Assembly: GCA_016287995.1 (NCBI GenBank)
Contig: JAEEXW010000119.1
Span: 1 to 7,742 of the forward strand
DNA: 7,742 bases
Direction: 5' to 3'
DNA from: Bacteroidales bacterium
GTDB lineage: Bacteria; Bacteroidota; Bacteroidia; Bacteroidales; UBA3824
Below, piece after piece: positions 1 to 5,727 of this stretch (position 1 is its first letter; the number at the start of each line of letters is the position of its first letter). The notes beneath the pieces were generated by a model that saw nothing but the letters and a program-made list of their open reading frames with translations, was not told where the DNA came from and did not search any database. Both the position numbers and the translations under genes were made by a program.

Positions 1-282
1 ACCGAAAATTCTGTTTTTAAAATAGACCGTAATACGGTAGATGCAGAAGAGTTGAGAACCATAAAAAATGAATTGTCTAAAACAATACCTAAAAAATATT
101 TAAACGACTTTGGATTTTTTTTCGATTTGGTTGTACCATATACAGGTAAAATCGTTAATTATAACTTTAATTCATTGAATTTTAATTTGGATGAATTGTA
201 CAATCAGTTGGATTGTTATAGCAAAAGTAATAAAGATATTGAATTGATATTTAATATTTTGAAGAATTATTTTGCATTTTAG
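1..282 (+). CDS. 3' end of an unrecognised AT-rich gene (partial)
   Basis: The frame is open from the first base and ends at TAG 280-282, giving the last 93 residues of a protein whose start lies outside the window. An internal TTG at 52 could serve as a start, but the frame stays open upstream of it, so truncation by the window edge is the simpler reading. The residues are rich in Asn, Lys, Phe, Tyr and Leu, with a short Phe run (GFFFDLVVPYTGK) in the middle and an amphipathic, helix-like end (ELIFNILKNYFAF). There is no signal peptide in the visible part and no motif I recognise. GC content is about 24%, far below the hydrolase gene downstream, which suggests an acquired or accessory gene. 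No function is proposed. Confidence 0.6.
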   Translation, partial: TENSVFKIDRNTVDAEELRTIKNELSKTIPKKYLNDFGFFFDLVVPYTGKIVNYNFNSLNFNLDELYNQLDCYSKSNKDIELIFNILKNYFAF

Positions 283-355
283 ATTTATGTAATATACTTT
301 CCGCACCTTTTTAATAAAAAAATTGTGTGATTACTATTACATTTTTTGCAGTTTC

Positions 356-376
356 GAGCCGCAAACATTGCGGCTC
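356..376. other. 9-bp perfect hairpin
   Basis: GAGCCGCAA (356-364) and TTGCGGCTC (368-376) are exact reverse complements around the three-base loop ACA. The stem is G+C-rich within very AT-rich DNA. It starts about 75 bp after the stop of the upstream partial gene. A terminator role is possible but unsupported, because no T-run follows on either strand. Confidence 0.6.
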
Positions 377-416
377 TACTGAATAGGCACGTATGAGGCA
401 CGGTGATTTCATTTAC

Positions 417-453
417 CCCCGCACATTAACGGCTGCGCCGCCAATGTACGGGG
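417..453. other. Long imperfect hairpin with nested inner stem
   Basis: The outer arms CCCCGCACATT (417-427) and AATGTACGGGG (443-453) pair over 11 positions with one mismatch. Inside them, CGGC (430-433) and GCCG (437-440) form a second short stem around TGC. Upstream, GGCAC occurs twice, at 386-390 and 397-401. The architecture resembles a repetitive extragenic palindrome or the tip of a small non-autonomous element, but only one copy is present in the window. Confidence 0.55.
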
Positions 454-463
454 TTATAGATAT

Positions 464-480
464 ATCGTCTTCCAGACGAT
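464..480. other. 7-bp perfect hairpin
   Basis: ATCGTCT (464-470) and AGACGAT (474-480) are exact reverse complements around TCC. It lies 10 bp after the preceding hairpin, so the three stems at 356-480 form one cluster. Confidence 0.55.
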
Positions 481-533
481 TATTATACATAAAAGCCGTA
501 AAAAAACAACTCTAACTCTTTGGTTTTGAACTA

Positions 534-551
534 CAAAGATTCGCATCTTTG
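534..551. other. 7-bp perfect hairpin abutting the 33-bp array
   Basis: CAAAGAT (534-540) and ATCTTTG (545-551) pair around TCGC. The right arm ends on the first base of the first 33-bp repeat unit, so the stem marks the left edge of the array. Confidence 0.5.
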
Positions 552-738
552 CAGAAATCCACAAATCTTTTTTGCCCAAAACAGCAGAAATCCACAAATC
601 TTTTTTGTTCAAAACAGCAGAAATCCACAAATCTTTTTTGCTCAAAACAGCAGAAATCCACAAATCTTTTTTATTCAAAACAGCAGAAATCCACAAATCT
701 TTTTTGCTCAAAACAGCAGAAATCCACAAATCTTTGTT
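551..738. repeat. 33-bp tandem repeat array, five full units plus a partial sixth
   Basis: Units begin at 551, 584, 617, 650, 683 and 716, exactly 33 bp apart. Each starts GCAGAAATCCACAAATCTTT, continues with a short T-run, then a variable trinucleotide, then CAAAACA. The trinucleotide reads GCC, GTT, GCT, ATT, GCT in units 1 to 5, and the rest is essentially identical. Units 2-3 and 4-5 look like copies of one 66-bp dimer. Read on the minus strand a unit encodes an 11-residue KKDLWISAVL[SNG] repeat, and plus frames are also open. With no start context or unique domain, I regard the array as a non-coding minisatellite. Confidence 0.9.
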
Positions 739-742
739 TTTT

Positions 743-845
743 TTATTGTTTATAAACAACAAAATTGCATTTTTTGTTATTTTATTGTCTATAAACAACA
801 AATCTGCATATTTTGCATTTTTATTGTCCATAGACAACAAATTCA
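743..845. repeat. 39-bp tandem repeat, three units with a central palindrome
   Basis: TTATTGT recurs at 743, 782 and 821, giving an exact 39-bp period, with the last unit incomplete. Each unit carries a 14-bp near-palindrome: TTGTTTATAAACAA in unit 1 (perfect), TTGTCTATAAACAA in unit 2 and TTGTCCATAGACAA in unit 3. The array directly follows the 33-bp array but differs from it in sequence and period. The units are less alike than the 33-bp units, so this array is probably older. Confidence 0.75.
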
Positions 846-947
846 AAATCATCTCACCCTTTTACCGGGACGGCTCTTGTATTTTTGATGACACCGATTA
901 CAAAAACGCTGTGAAGGTAGCCGATGCAGTCGATATTTCCCAATTTT

Positions 948-1100
948 TCAAGAATGAATTTTTGATAAACGGTCATGAACAAGGTTTTGTTTGTTCAGAC
1001 GGTCGTAAAGTTCTGTCTTGGGAACGTTCATCTTGCGGGCGGCTTTGTCAATCGCCATTATTGCAAGATGTATTTTGTCGTATTCAGGGTTATTGTCCAT
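948..1100 (-). CDS. Small DUF3791-like protein, probably shortened
   Basis: Reading leftwards from ATG at 1100 to TGA at 950-948 gives 50 residues. They include EYDKIHLAIMAIDKAARKMN and then ELYDRLNKQNLVHDRL. That pattern (helix, then YDRL, then a Leu-Val/Ile anchor) resembles the N-terminal half of DUF3791 proteins, which are small proteins of unknown function found in Bacteroidota and Firmicutes, often beside DUF3990. I recognise this by eye only. Codons here are much more G+C-rich at third positions than the flanking DNA, which supports real coding on this strand. The usual C-terminal half, with an LHTQS-type motif, is absent. Another minus frame after the stop (to TAA at 900-898) reads FLKNWEIS, a possible relic of the family's tail, so an internal deletion with frameshift is likely. 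It is divergent from the esterase gene. Confidence 0.5.
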   Translation of the reverse strand: MDNNPEYDKIHLAIMAIDKAARKMNVPKTELYDRLNKQNLVHDRLSKIHS

Positions 1101-1118
1101 AGTCTTTTCTTTATTGTG

Positions 1119-1126
1119 CAAAAATA
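1119..1126 (-). promoter_or_regulatory. Candidate -7 box for the small minus-strand gene
   Basis: On the minus strand this reads TATTTTTG, matching the Bacteroidota -7 consensus TAnnTTTG, and lies 18 bp upstream of the ATG at 1100. I see no clear TTG -33 element at the expected distance, so support is partial. Confidence 0.35.
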
Positions 1127-1163
1127 ATAAAAAATTTTTTTTCGGACGTAAAATTTTTTTGCT

Positions 1164-1171
1164 TATTTTTG
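1164..1171 (+). promoter_or_regulatory. Candidate -7 box for the secreted esterase
   Basis: TATTTTTG matches TAnnTTTG and would place transcription start near 1178, leaving a leader of about 55 nt before the ATG at 1235. The -33 region is poor (T-run then CGG, no TTG). If this box is real, the in-frame TTG at 1169 cannot be the start codon because it lies inside the box. Confidence 0.4.
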
Positions 1172-1234
1172 GCTCATAAAAAATTTACACTAAACTTGCT
1201 AAAAAAAATCATTACTTTTTTAAACATAAATAAC

Positions 1235-2173
1235 ATGTACAGACACTTTTTAAAATTTTTTTCCGTGCTTTCAACAGCCACTCTGTTAAGTACATCGGTT
1301 TCGGGTCAAGAGCCGCAAAAGCAAATAGAACTTTTTAACGGGAATATTCCGGGCGCAATCGGCAACCCTAAACCCGACAAACCGAACCCTTCACAAAATC
1401 AGTTTTGGATTACAACCGTTTCAACGCCGTCTTTGGCATATTATCCTGCCGCTAATGACAACGGTAACGGTACGGCAATCGTTGTTTGTCCGGGCGGCGG
1501 CTACGCAGGTTTGACTTACATGTACGAAGGCATTGAAACCGCTAAATGGCTCAGCAGCAAAGGTATATCGGCTTTCGTGCTGAAATATCGTCTTCCAAAC
1601 GACAAAACGATGAAAGACCGTAAAAACGGACCGTTGCAAGATGTTCAACAGGCTATCCGCTATGTTAGAGCCTATGCAAAAGAGTACGGAATTAACCCGT
1701 CTCAAATCGGTGTTATAGGTTTTTCGGCGGGCGGACACTTGGCTTCGGTAGTCTCCACGCATTATAATGATGAGGTTTACAAATCGGAATACAATGTAAG
1801 CGCACGTCCCGATTTTTCGATTTTGATTTATCCTGTCATAACAATGGATACAACGTATACTCACGGCGGCTCGCGTGAAGCGTTAATCGGCAAGAATGCT
1901 GACAAAGCCTTAACGGACAAGTTTTCAAGCGAAAAACAAGTTACAAAAGATACTCCGCCTGCGTTTTTGGTTCATGCCTTGGACGACAAACTTGTTCCGT
2001 ATGCCAATAGTATAATGTATGCAGACGCTTTGCGCAAAAACGGTGTTCAATGCGAACTTCACCTTTACGCTGCCGGCGACCACGGACTTAGAGTAAATTC
2101 TCCTACCGATACTCAGGCTTTTTGGCGAGAGGCTTGCGAAAAATGGCTCAGAATGAACAAATGGTTGAAGTAA
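1235..2173 (+). CDS. Secreted alpha/beta-hydrolase, BD-FAE/acetyl-xylan-esterase-like
   Basis: A 312-residue serine hydrolase, the usual length for exported members of the Aes/BD-FAE group. Residues 1-24 form a signal peptide (basic MYRHFLK, hydrophobic core, then SVSG before Gln), predicting export to the periplasm or beyond. Family landmarks appear in order: CPGGGY at 85-90 (oxyanion hole), GFSAGG around nucleophile Ser164, HALDDKLVP with the acidic triad member at Asp250 or 251, and GDHGL with His283. Relatives remove acetyl or feruloyl groups from plant polysaccharides such as xylan, but the substrate here is inferred from the family only. ATG 1235 is preferred over an in-frame TTG at 1169, because the signal peptide begins at the ATG and the TTG overlaps a promoter box. 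The next gene starts 54 bp downstream. Confidence 0.88.
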   Translation: MYRHFLKFFSVLSTATLLSTSVSGQEPQKQIELFNGNIPGAIGNPKPDKPNPSQNQFWITTVSTPSLAYYPAANDNGNGTAIVVCPGGGYAGLTYMYEGIETAKWLSSKGISAFVLKYRLPNDKTMKDRKNGPLQDVQQAIRYVRAYAKEYGINPSQIGVIGFSAGGHLASVVSTHYNDEVYKSEYNVSARPDFSILIYPVITMDTTYTHGGSREALIGKNADKALTDKFSSEKQVTKDTPPAFLVHALDDKLVPYANSIMYADALRKNGVQCELHLYAAGDHGLRVNSPTDTQAFWREACEKWLRMNKWLK

Positions 2174-2227
2174 AAATAATTTTACGGCATAATCATTGTT
2201 AGAGACATTTTATAAAGAAAAAAGAAA

Positions 2228-3694
2228 ATGAGATTTTTTATAAAAATAGTCTTAATATCGCTTTTGTTGCCGTTAAATGCTTTCTGTCAATATACGATGG
2301 AATGGGCGCATACTTTCGGTGGTAACGGTTGGGACGAGGCTAACACTTGCATTGAAACACGCGACGGCGAATATATGCTCGGCGGTTTTGCGAAACTTCA
2401 AGAACACCTTCTTTGGATGGTAAAAGTTCGTCCTAACGGCGGCGGACATTGGGGCAAAACCTTTACGGAATATTTTGTCTCGGCGGCTAAATCCATTGCG
2501 GAAACCTCTGACAGCAATCTTGTTATAACAGGTTATGCCATAAGAAAACGTGAGTTTCAGAGCAATCTTCTTTTGATGAAGGTTGACACTTTGGGCAACG
2601 TTCTTTGGCAGAAGGTTTTCGGCGGCGACGGCGACGAGCAGGGAGCAAAAGTTATTGAGTCTTCTGACGGTGGTTATGCTGTTGCGGGTTATTCCACTTC
2701 AAACAATGATGCGGAGCCAAATTGGTATGTTTTGAAAACCGACAAAGATGGTAATAAGTTGTGGGACAAGCAGTTTGGCGGTTCGTCCGACGACCGTGCA
2801 CTCTCTATTGCAGAGACTTACGACGGAGGTTTTGTTGTAACGGGTTATACAGGTAGCGGCGACGGCGGCAGAAAAGTGATGACAATCATCAAACTTGATG
2901 CCGACGGAAACGATATTTGGGCACAAAACTACGACCTCAACGATTGGAGTTCAGGCGCGGACATTATCGCCACAAAAGACAGCATGATAATCGCAACTGG
3001 TTTTACAAAAGCCTATACTATAACTGATTACGATTTTATGACAATAAAAACCGACATGAACGGCGACACACTTTGGACACGGACTTTCGGCGACGAACAT
3101 TGGCAGGAGGGAACTTCTGTCATCGAAACCTTTGACAATAATTTTGTCGTTTGCGGATATTCGATGTCAAACGTAAAAGACCAGTCAAGTTTTGTTGTCT
3201 TAAAATATGACAAATCAGGCAATCTTATTTGGCATTACATTTTTAAGCGCAAAAGTCAGGACTACGCAAAGTCTGTTGTCGAGACCCGCGACAACGGGCT
3301 TTTGATTGCCGGCACAACGTTTTCTTTCGGCAAGGGTTGGGATATGGCGGTTTTGAAAATGAAAAATTACGAGAAAAAGGAAATCGTTATGTCGTTTCCG
3401 AAAGATTCCGTTTCAACTACTTTGCGCAAGGATGCGGAACTTAGAATTTGTCTTAACGGTTTTGGAGTACCTAACAGCGTAACGGTTTTTGTTAACGATA
3501 TTCCGCAGGTTGCAGCCTCGGAGTTTCGTCAGCCGACGGAAGAAGACAAGAAAAACGGCTGCGAACTTCCTCTTTCATATATTGTTAACCTGACAACGGG
3601 ACTTAATGTTATACGTTTGGAGGTTATGGATTCAAGAAATTACAGTTTTGAAAAGCAGATTTCACTTTATAGTCTGCCAAGATACGATTTCTGA
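2228..3694 (+). CDS. Exported seven-repeat beta-propeller protein with C-terminal beta-sandwich-like domain
   Basis: 488 residues. Residues 1-20 are a signal peptide (MRFFIK, hydrophobic core, NAFC before Gln). The Cys is preceded by Phe, so this is not a good lipobox. Residues 26-385 are seven consecutive repeats of 49-52 residues beginning at Trp 26, 75, 127, 179, 231, 283 and 335. Each follows W-x3-FGG, then E-T-x-DGG-hydrophobic-Gly-Tyr, then K-x-D-x-x-Gly-Asn and the next Trp. Seven such units suggest a closed seven-bladed propeller, a fold often used for binding. Residues 386-488 differ and contain VTVFVNDIP and LTTGLNVIRLEVMD. They resemble the small Ig-like or beta-sandwich domains attached to propellers and caspase-like proteins in Bacteroidota. 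No catalytic motif is visible and I cannot assign a ligand. It lies 54 bp after the esterase with no evident terminator between, so co-transcription is possible. Confidence 0.8.
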   Translation: MRFFIKIVLISLLLPLNAFCQYTMEWAHTFGGNGWDEANTCIETRDGEYMLGGFAKLQEHLLWMVKVRPNGGGHWGKTFTEYFVSAAKSIAETSDSNLVITGYAIRKREFQSNLLLMKVDTLGNVLWQKVFGGDGDEQGAKVIESSDGGYAVAGYSTSNNDAEPNWYVLKTDKDGNKLWDKQFGGSSDDRALSIAETYDGGFVVTGYTGSGDGGRKVMTIIKLDADGNDIWAQNYDLNDWSSGADIIATKDSMIIATGFTKAYTITDYDFMTIKTDMNGDTLWTRTFGDEHWQEGTSVIETFDNNFVVCGYSMSNVKDQSSFVVLKYDKSGNLIWHYIFKRKSQDYAKSVVETRDNGLLIAGTTFSFGKGWDMAVLKMKNYEKKEIVMSFPKDSVSTTLRKDAELRICLNGFGVPNSVTVFVNDIPQVAASEFRQPTEEDKKNGCELPLSYIVNLTTGLNVIRLEVMDSRNYSFEKQISLYSLPRYDF

Positions 3695-3713
3695 TTTTTT
3701 TAGGACTTTTTTG

Positions 3714-3743
3714 TTGAAGATAAAAGGAAAATTTGTACTTTTG
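3714..3743 (+). promoter_or_regulatory. Bacteroidota-type promoter for the DUF5063-NlpC/P60 unit
   Basis: TTG at 3714-3716 and TACTTTTG at 3736-3743 are separated by 19 bp, an exact fit to the Bacteroidota TTG-N19-TAnnTTTG form. The box ends 20 bp before the ATG at 3764. It separates this two-gene unit from the propeller gene upstream. Confidence 0.75.
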
Positions 3744-3763
3744 CCGAATAAAATTTTTTAATT

Positions 3764-4357
3764 ATGGATATTTATTCTGACAAAAGTACATTGGAATTTG
3801 TAACCGTTGCGGCGGAATTTTGCGCTTTCGTAGAAAAGGCAAAGAAATTTTCCAAAAAAGATTTTGTGACAAAACTTCACAAAATGCTCGCGCTTATCTA
3901 CTTAAAAACCACACTTTTAATACCTTTTGATGAGGCAGTTTCCGAGGGCGAAGTAGAGGCCTACCTTTCTGCATACGAATACGAATACATAAAACGGAAT
4001 GTAAGTTTTGTTTTGGGTTCAAGTGATTCTTTTATAAGCATTTACAACGTAGAGTCGGCAGACGGCGAAACCGAACAGGCAGAACTCTCAGACTGTGTTG
4101 CCGATGTTTATCACAATCTAAAAAACTTTGTCGAAAATTATCGCTCTTTGTCTGAGGAAAGTGCAAAGGCTTCGCGGGCAGAACTTTTGAGCGATTTCAA
4201 AGAATATTGGGGCGTAAAACTTCTTTCGCTACTCTCGGTGCTTCATAATTTGGTGTATTTTACGGATTTGGACGAGGAAGATTTTTCTGAGGAAATGCCT
4301 GAGGCAGCAAAGAATTTTTACAGCGATTTTATAGACAATTATCACAAAAAAATTTGA
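3764..4357 (+). CDS. DUF5063 domain-containing protein
   Basis: A 197-residue, acidic, mostly helical protein without a signal peptide, so probably cytoplasmic. It opens with STLEFVTVAAEFCAFVEKA, continues with KLHKMLALIYLKTTLL, and near residues 145-163 has FKEYWGVKLLSLLSVLHNL. This order and the YWG-x-KL-x5-L-x-x-LH signature match DUF5063 (PF16702), a family widespread in Bacteroidales with no established function, and the length is normal for it. The last third (about 165-185) is strongly acidic. The gene follows a good promoter and ends 4 bp before the NlpC/P60 gene, so the two are very probably co-transcribed and perhaps translationally coupled. Recognition is by eye, but the signature is distinctive. 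Confidence 0.82.
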   Translation: MDIYSDKSTLEFVTVAAEFCAFVEKAKKFSKKDFVTKLHKMLALIYLKTTLLIPFDEAVSEGEVEAYLSAYEYEYIKRNVSFVLGSSDSFISIYNVESADGETEQAELSDCVADVYHNLKNFVENYRSLSEESAKASRAELLSDFKEYWGVKLLSLLSVLHNLVYFTDLDEEDFSEEMPEAAKNFYSDFIDNYHKKI

Positions 4358-4361
4358 AAAT

Positions 4362-5429
4362 ATGAAAAGAAAAATTTTATTTTTAGCGTTTTTGGGGCTG
4401 TTTTGCAGCGTTAGTGCAAAAAATTATGACCCCGAATTGCCGTTTGTTGTTACGAATACGGCAGATGTTTTGAAAGGTGATTATGACAAATACGGCGAAA
4501 AACTCGGTACAAAATTCAAAGGCACTGAGGATTTGAAACTCTTGAAAGAAATTGTTTCGTGGCTCGGCACACCTTATAAGTATGCCTCTTCAAACAAGGG
4601 CAAAGGCACTGATTGTTCGGGTTTTGTGTCCGGCGTTTACAACAATGTTTACAACATAAAACTTCAACGCTCGTCTTCATCGATGGTGGTCAACGTCAAC
4701 AAAGTAAAAAGAAACGAACTCGAATGTGGCGACCTTTTGTTTTTTGCTAACGACAAGGGCAGCATTTACCACGTTGCGATTTATTTGGCTAACGATGTTT
4801 TTGCTCATTCAGCAACTTCAAAAAACATCGGCGTTAAAACCGACAATCTTAATTCCACTTATTATAAAAAAGCGTTTTATTCGGCAGGACGTGTAAAACA
4901 ACTTGACAAGCGCGGCTCTGTTTCAGAAGACGAAAAATCCACATCAAACTCTGTTGTCAGCGGAATTGATAAAGACAAAAAAGACAAAAAAAGCGAAAAT
5001 ATTGACGATTTGTATTCTCAGTATTCAAGGGATTTTGGCGTGAAATTCTCAGGGAAAGAGGATCTTACGATTTTGAAAGAAATACATTCTTGGCTTGGTA
5101 CGCCTTATCAGTCCGGACAGTCAAAAAAAGGGGTAGGAGCGGACGCGGCCGGCTTTGTTAGCGGCGTTTTTGAAAATGCTTGCAATGTGCTTTTGAGCCG
5201 TACACCCGACAAAATGAAGAAAAACCTTTCAAAGACATCGAAAAATCAACTCAAATTCGGCGACGTGGTTTTTTATAAGAAAGGTGAGAGTTATCCTATA
5301 ATTGGTATTTATTTGGCAGACGGAAAAATCGTTTATACGTCCGTCAGCAAGGGCGTTATTACTGTTGATATGAAAGCGGTAACCTTCTCTGTTAACTTTA
5401 TGGGCTCTGTACCGGCATTAAATTACTAA
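4362..5429 (+). CDS. Exported tandem NlpC/P60 protein: active first domain, degenerate second
   Basis: 355 residues. Residues 1-19 are a signal peptide (MKRK, hydrophobic core, SVSA), placing the protein in the periplasm. Two homologous halves follow, about 40-178 and 216-354, each opening with a KF-x-G-x-EDL-x-x-LKE stretch and SWLGTPY. They are joined by a Lys/Asp-rich linker (KDKKDKK). The first is a canonical NlpC/P60 domain: Cys85 in TDCSGF, His137 in YHVAIYL and His149 in FAHSAT, with spacings of 52 and 12, close to those of Spr-type peptidases. Family members cut gamma-D-Glu-diaminopimelate bonds in peptidoglycan stem peptides. In the second half the aligned positions are Ala262, Ile313 and Tyr325, so it should be catalytically dead and may bind wall or regulate. 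No SH3 domain is evident. The start lies 4 bp after the DUF5063 stop. Confidence 0.88.
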   Translation: MKRKILFLAFLGLFCSVSAKNYDPELPFVVTNTADVLKGDYDKYGEKLGTKFKGTEDLKLLKEIVSWLGTPYKYASSNKGKGTDCSGFVSGVYNNVYNIKLQRSSSSMVVNVNKVKRNELECGDLLFFANDKGSIYHVAIYLANDVFAHSATSKNIGVKTDNLNSTYYKKAFYSAGRVKQLDKRGSVSEDEKSTSNSVVSGIDKDKKDKKSENIDDLYSQYSRDFGVKFSGKEDLTILKEIHSWLGTPYQSGQSKKGVGADAAGFVSGVFENACNVLLSRTPDKMKKNLSKTSKNQLKFGDVVFYKKGESYPIIGIYLADGKIVYTSVSKGVITVDMKAVTFSVNFMGSVPALNY

Positions 5430-5437
5430 TTTTTTGC

Positions 5438-5471
5438 TTTTATAACGTTTTGAAATTCAACGTTTATAAAA
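5438..5471. terminator. AT-rich inverted repeat after the NlpC/P60 gene
   Basis: TTTTATAACGTT (5438-5449) pairs with AACGTTTATAAAA (5459-5471), with one bulged A. It starts 8 bp after the NlpC/P60 stop. The downstream flank on the plus strand is an A-run rather than a T-run, so it is not a textbook terminator for that gene, although its place before the tRNA promoter fits an end-of-transcript structure. Confidence 0.35.
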
Positions 5472-5499
5472 AAAAATGAAAAAAATATACAAAAAAATT

Positions 5500-5529
5500 T
5501 TGCAGAACTAAAAATTGTACTTACCTTTG
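5500..5529 (+). promoter_or_regulatory. Consensus Bacteroidota promoter for tRNA-Asp
   Basis: TTG at 5500-5502 (within TTTTG) is followed after 19 bp by TACCTTTG at 5522-5529. Both elements and the spacing match the Bacteroidota consensus. Transcription would begin near 5536, giving a tRNA precursor leader of about 50 nt. Confidence 0.8.
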
Positions 5530-5587
5530 CACCGCAATCGACAGAAAAACGGTTGTTAAAAACAAAGTTAAGACGGTTGCAAAATTA

Positions 5588-5661
5588 GGTTCGGTAGTTC
5601 AGTTGGTTAGAATATCTGCCTGTCACGCAGGGGGTCGCGAGTTCGAGTCTCGTCCGGACCG
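5588..5661 (+). tRNA. tRNA-Asp (anticodon GUC)
   Basis: A 74-nt cloverleaf. The acceptor arms GGTTCGG and CCGGACC pair fully with one G-U, followed by discriminator G. The D-arm TAGTTCAGTTGGTTAGAAT and the T-arm with TTCGAGT are standard. The anticodon loop CTGTCAC carries GTC, flanked by U33 and A37. The body closely resembles bacterial tRNA-Asp as known from E. coli. The 3' CCA is not encoded (the next bases are CTAA), so it must be added after transcription. It has its own promoter upstream and its own terminator downstream, and therefore forms a single-gene transcription unit. Confidence 0.97.
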
Positions 5662-5677
5662 CTAATCATTACTTATT

Positions 5678-5727
5678 AAAAAACGATTTTTTCTTATATC
5701 AAACTAAGAAAAAATCGTTTTTTTTTT
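5678..5727 (+). terminator. Strong intrinsic terminator after tRNA-Asp
   Basis: The arms 5678-5696 and 5705-5723 are perfect 19-bp reverse complements around an 8-nt loop (TATCAAAC), and the T-run continues to 5727. The left arm begins with an A-run, so the stem also works for transcripts arriving on the minus strand. It begins 17 bp after the tRNA and insulates the BspA-like gene. Confidence 0.9.

Larger units (their letters stand above)
283..947. other. Gene-poor structured region with hairpins and two tandem repeat families
   Basis: I find no convincing gene in this stretch. It contains a G+C-rich cluster of three hairpins (356-480), another hairpin (534-551), a 33-bp tandem array (551-738) and a 39-bp array (743-845). 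Long frames are open here on both strands. They are explained by repeat periods divisible by three, which keep any stop-free frame open, and their translations are pure repeat followed by unrelated sequence. Positions 846-947 lie just past the stop of the minus-strand small gene and probably hold the decayed remainder of it. Confidence 0.65.

Noticed and set aside
551..845. CRISPR array
   Set aside because: Units are contiguous 33-bp and 39-bp repeats with no variable spacers, and no cas-like gene is present.
454..852. A 132-residue minus-strand frame with KDLWISAVL repeats
   Set aside because: It is the 33-bp and 39-bp arrays read in one of several open frames. Periods divisible by three keep any stop-free frame open, the ends are not protein-like, and there is no promoter or start context.
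520..1102. Plus-strand frames across the repeats into 1102 (repeats of SRNPQIFFAQN or TAEIHKSF)
   Set aside because: These are the same repeat artefact, and the extension to 1102 is antisense to the better supported small minus-strand gene.
1421..1864. Minus-strand frame of 147 residues inside the esterase gene
   Set aside because: It is a shadow of the coding strand, which carries all the hydrolase motifs in order. The same applies to minus frames inside the propeller gene and the BspA-like gene.
2174..2227. Terminator or promoter between the esterase and propeller genes
   Set aside because: No stem with a T-run and no TAnnTTTG box could be found in these 54 bases.
5588..5661. tRNA-Asp as an integration (att) site
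   Set aside because: No copy of the tRNA 3' end is seen elsewhere in the window and no integrase is present.
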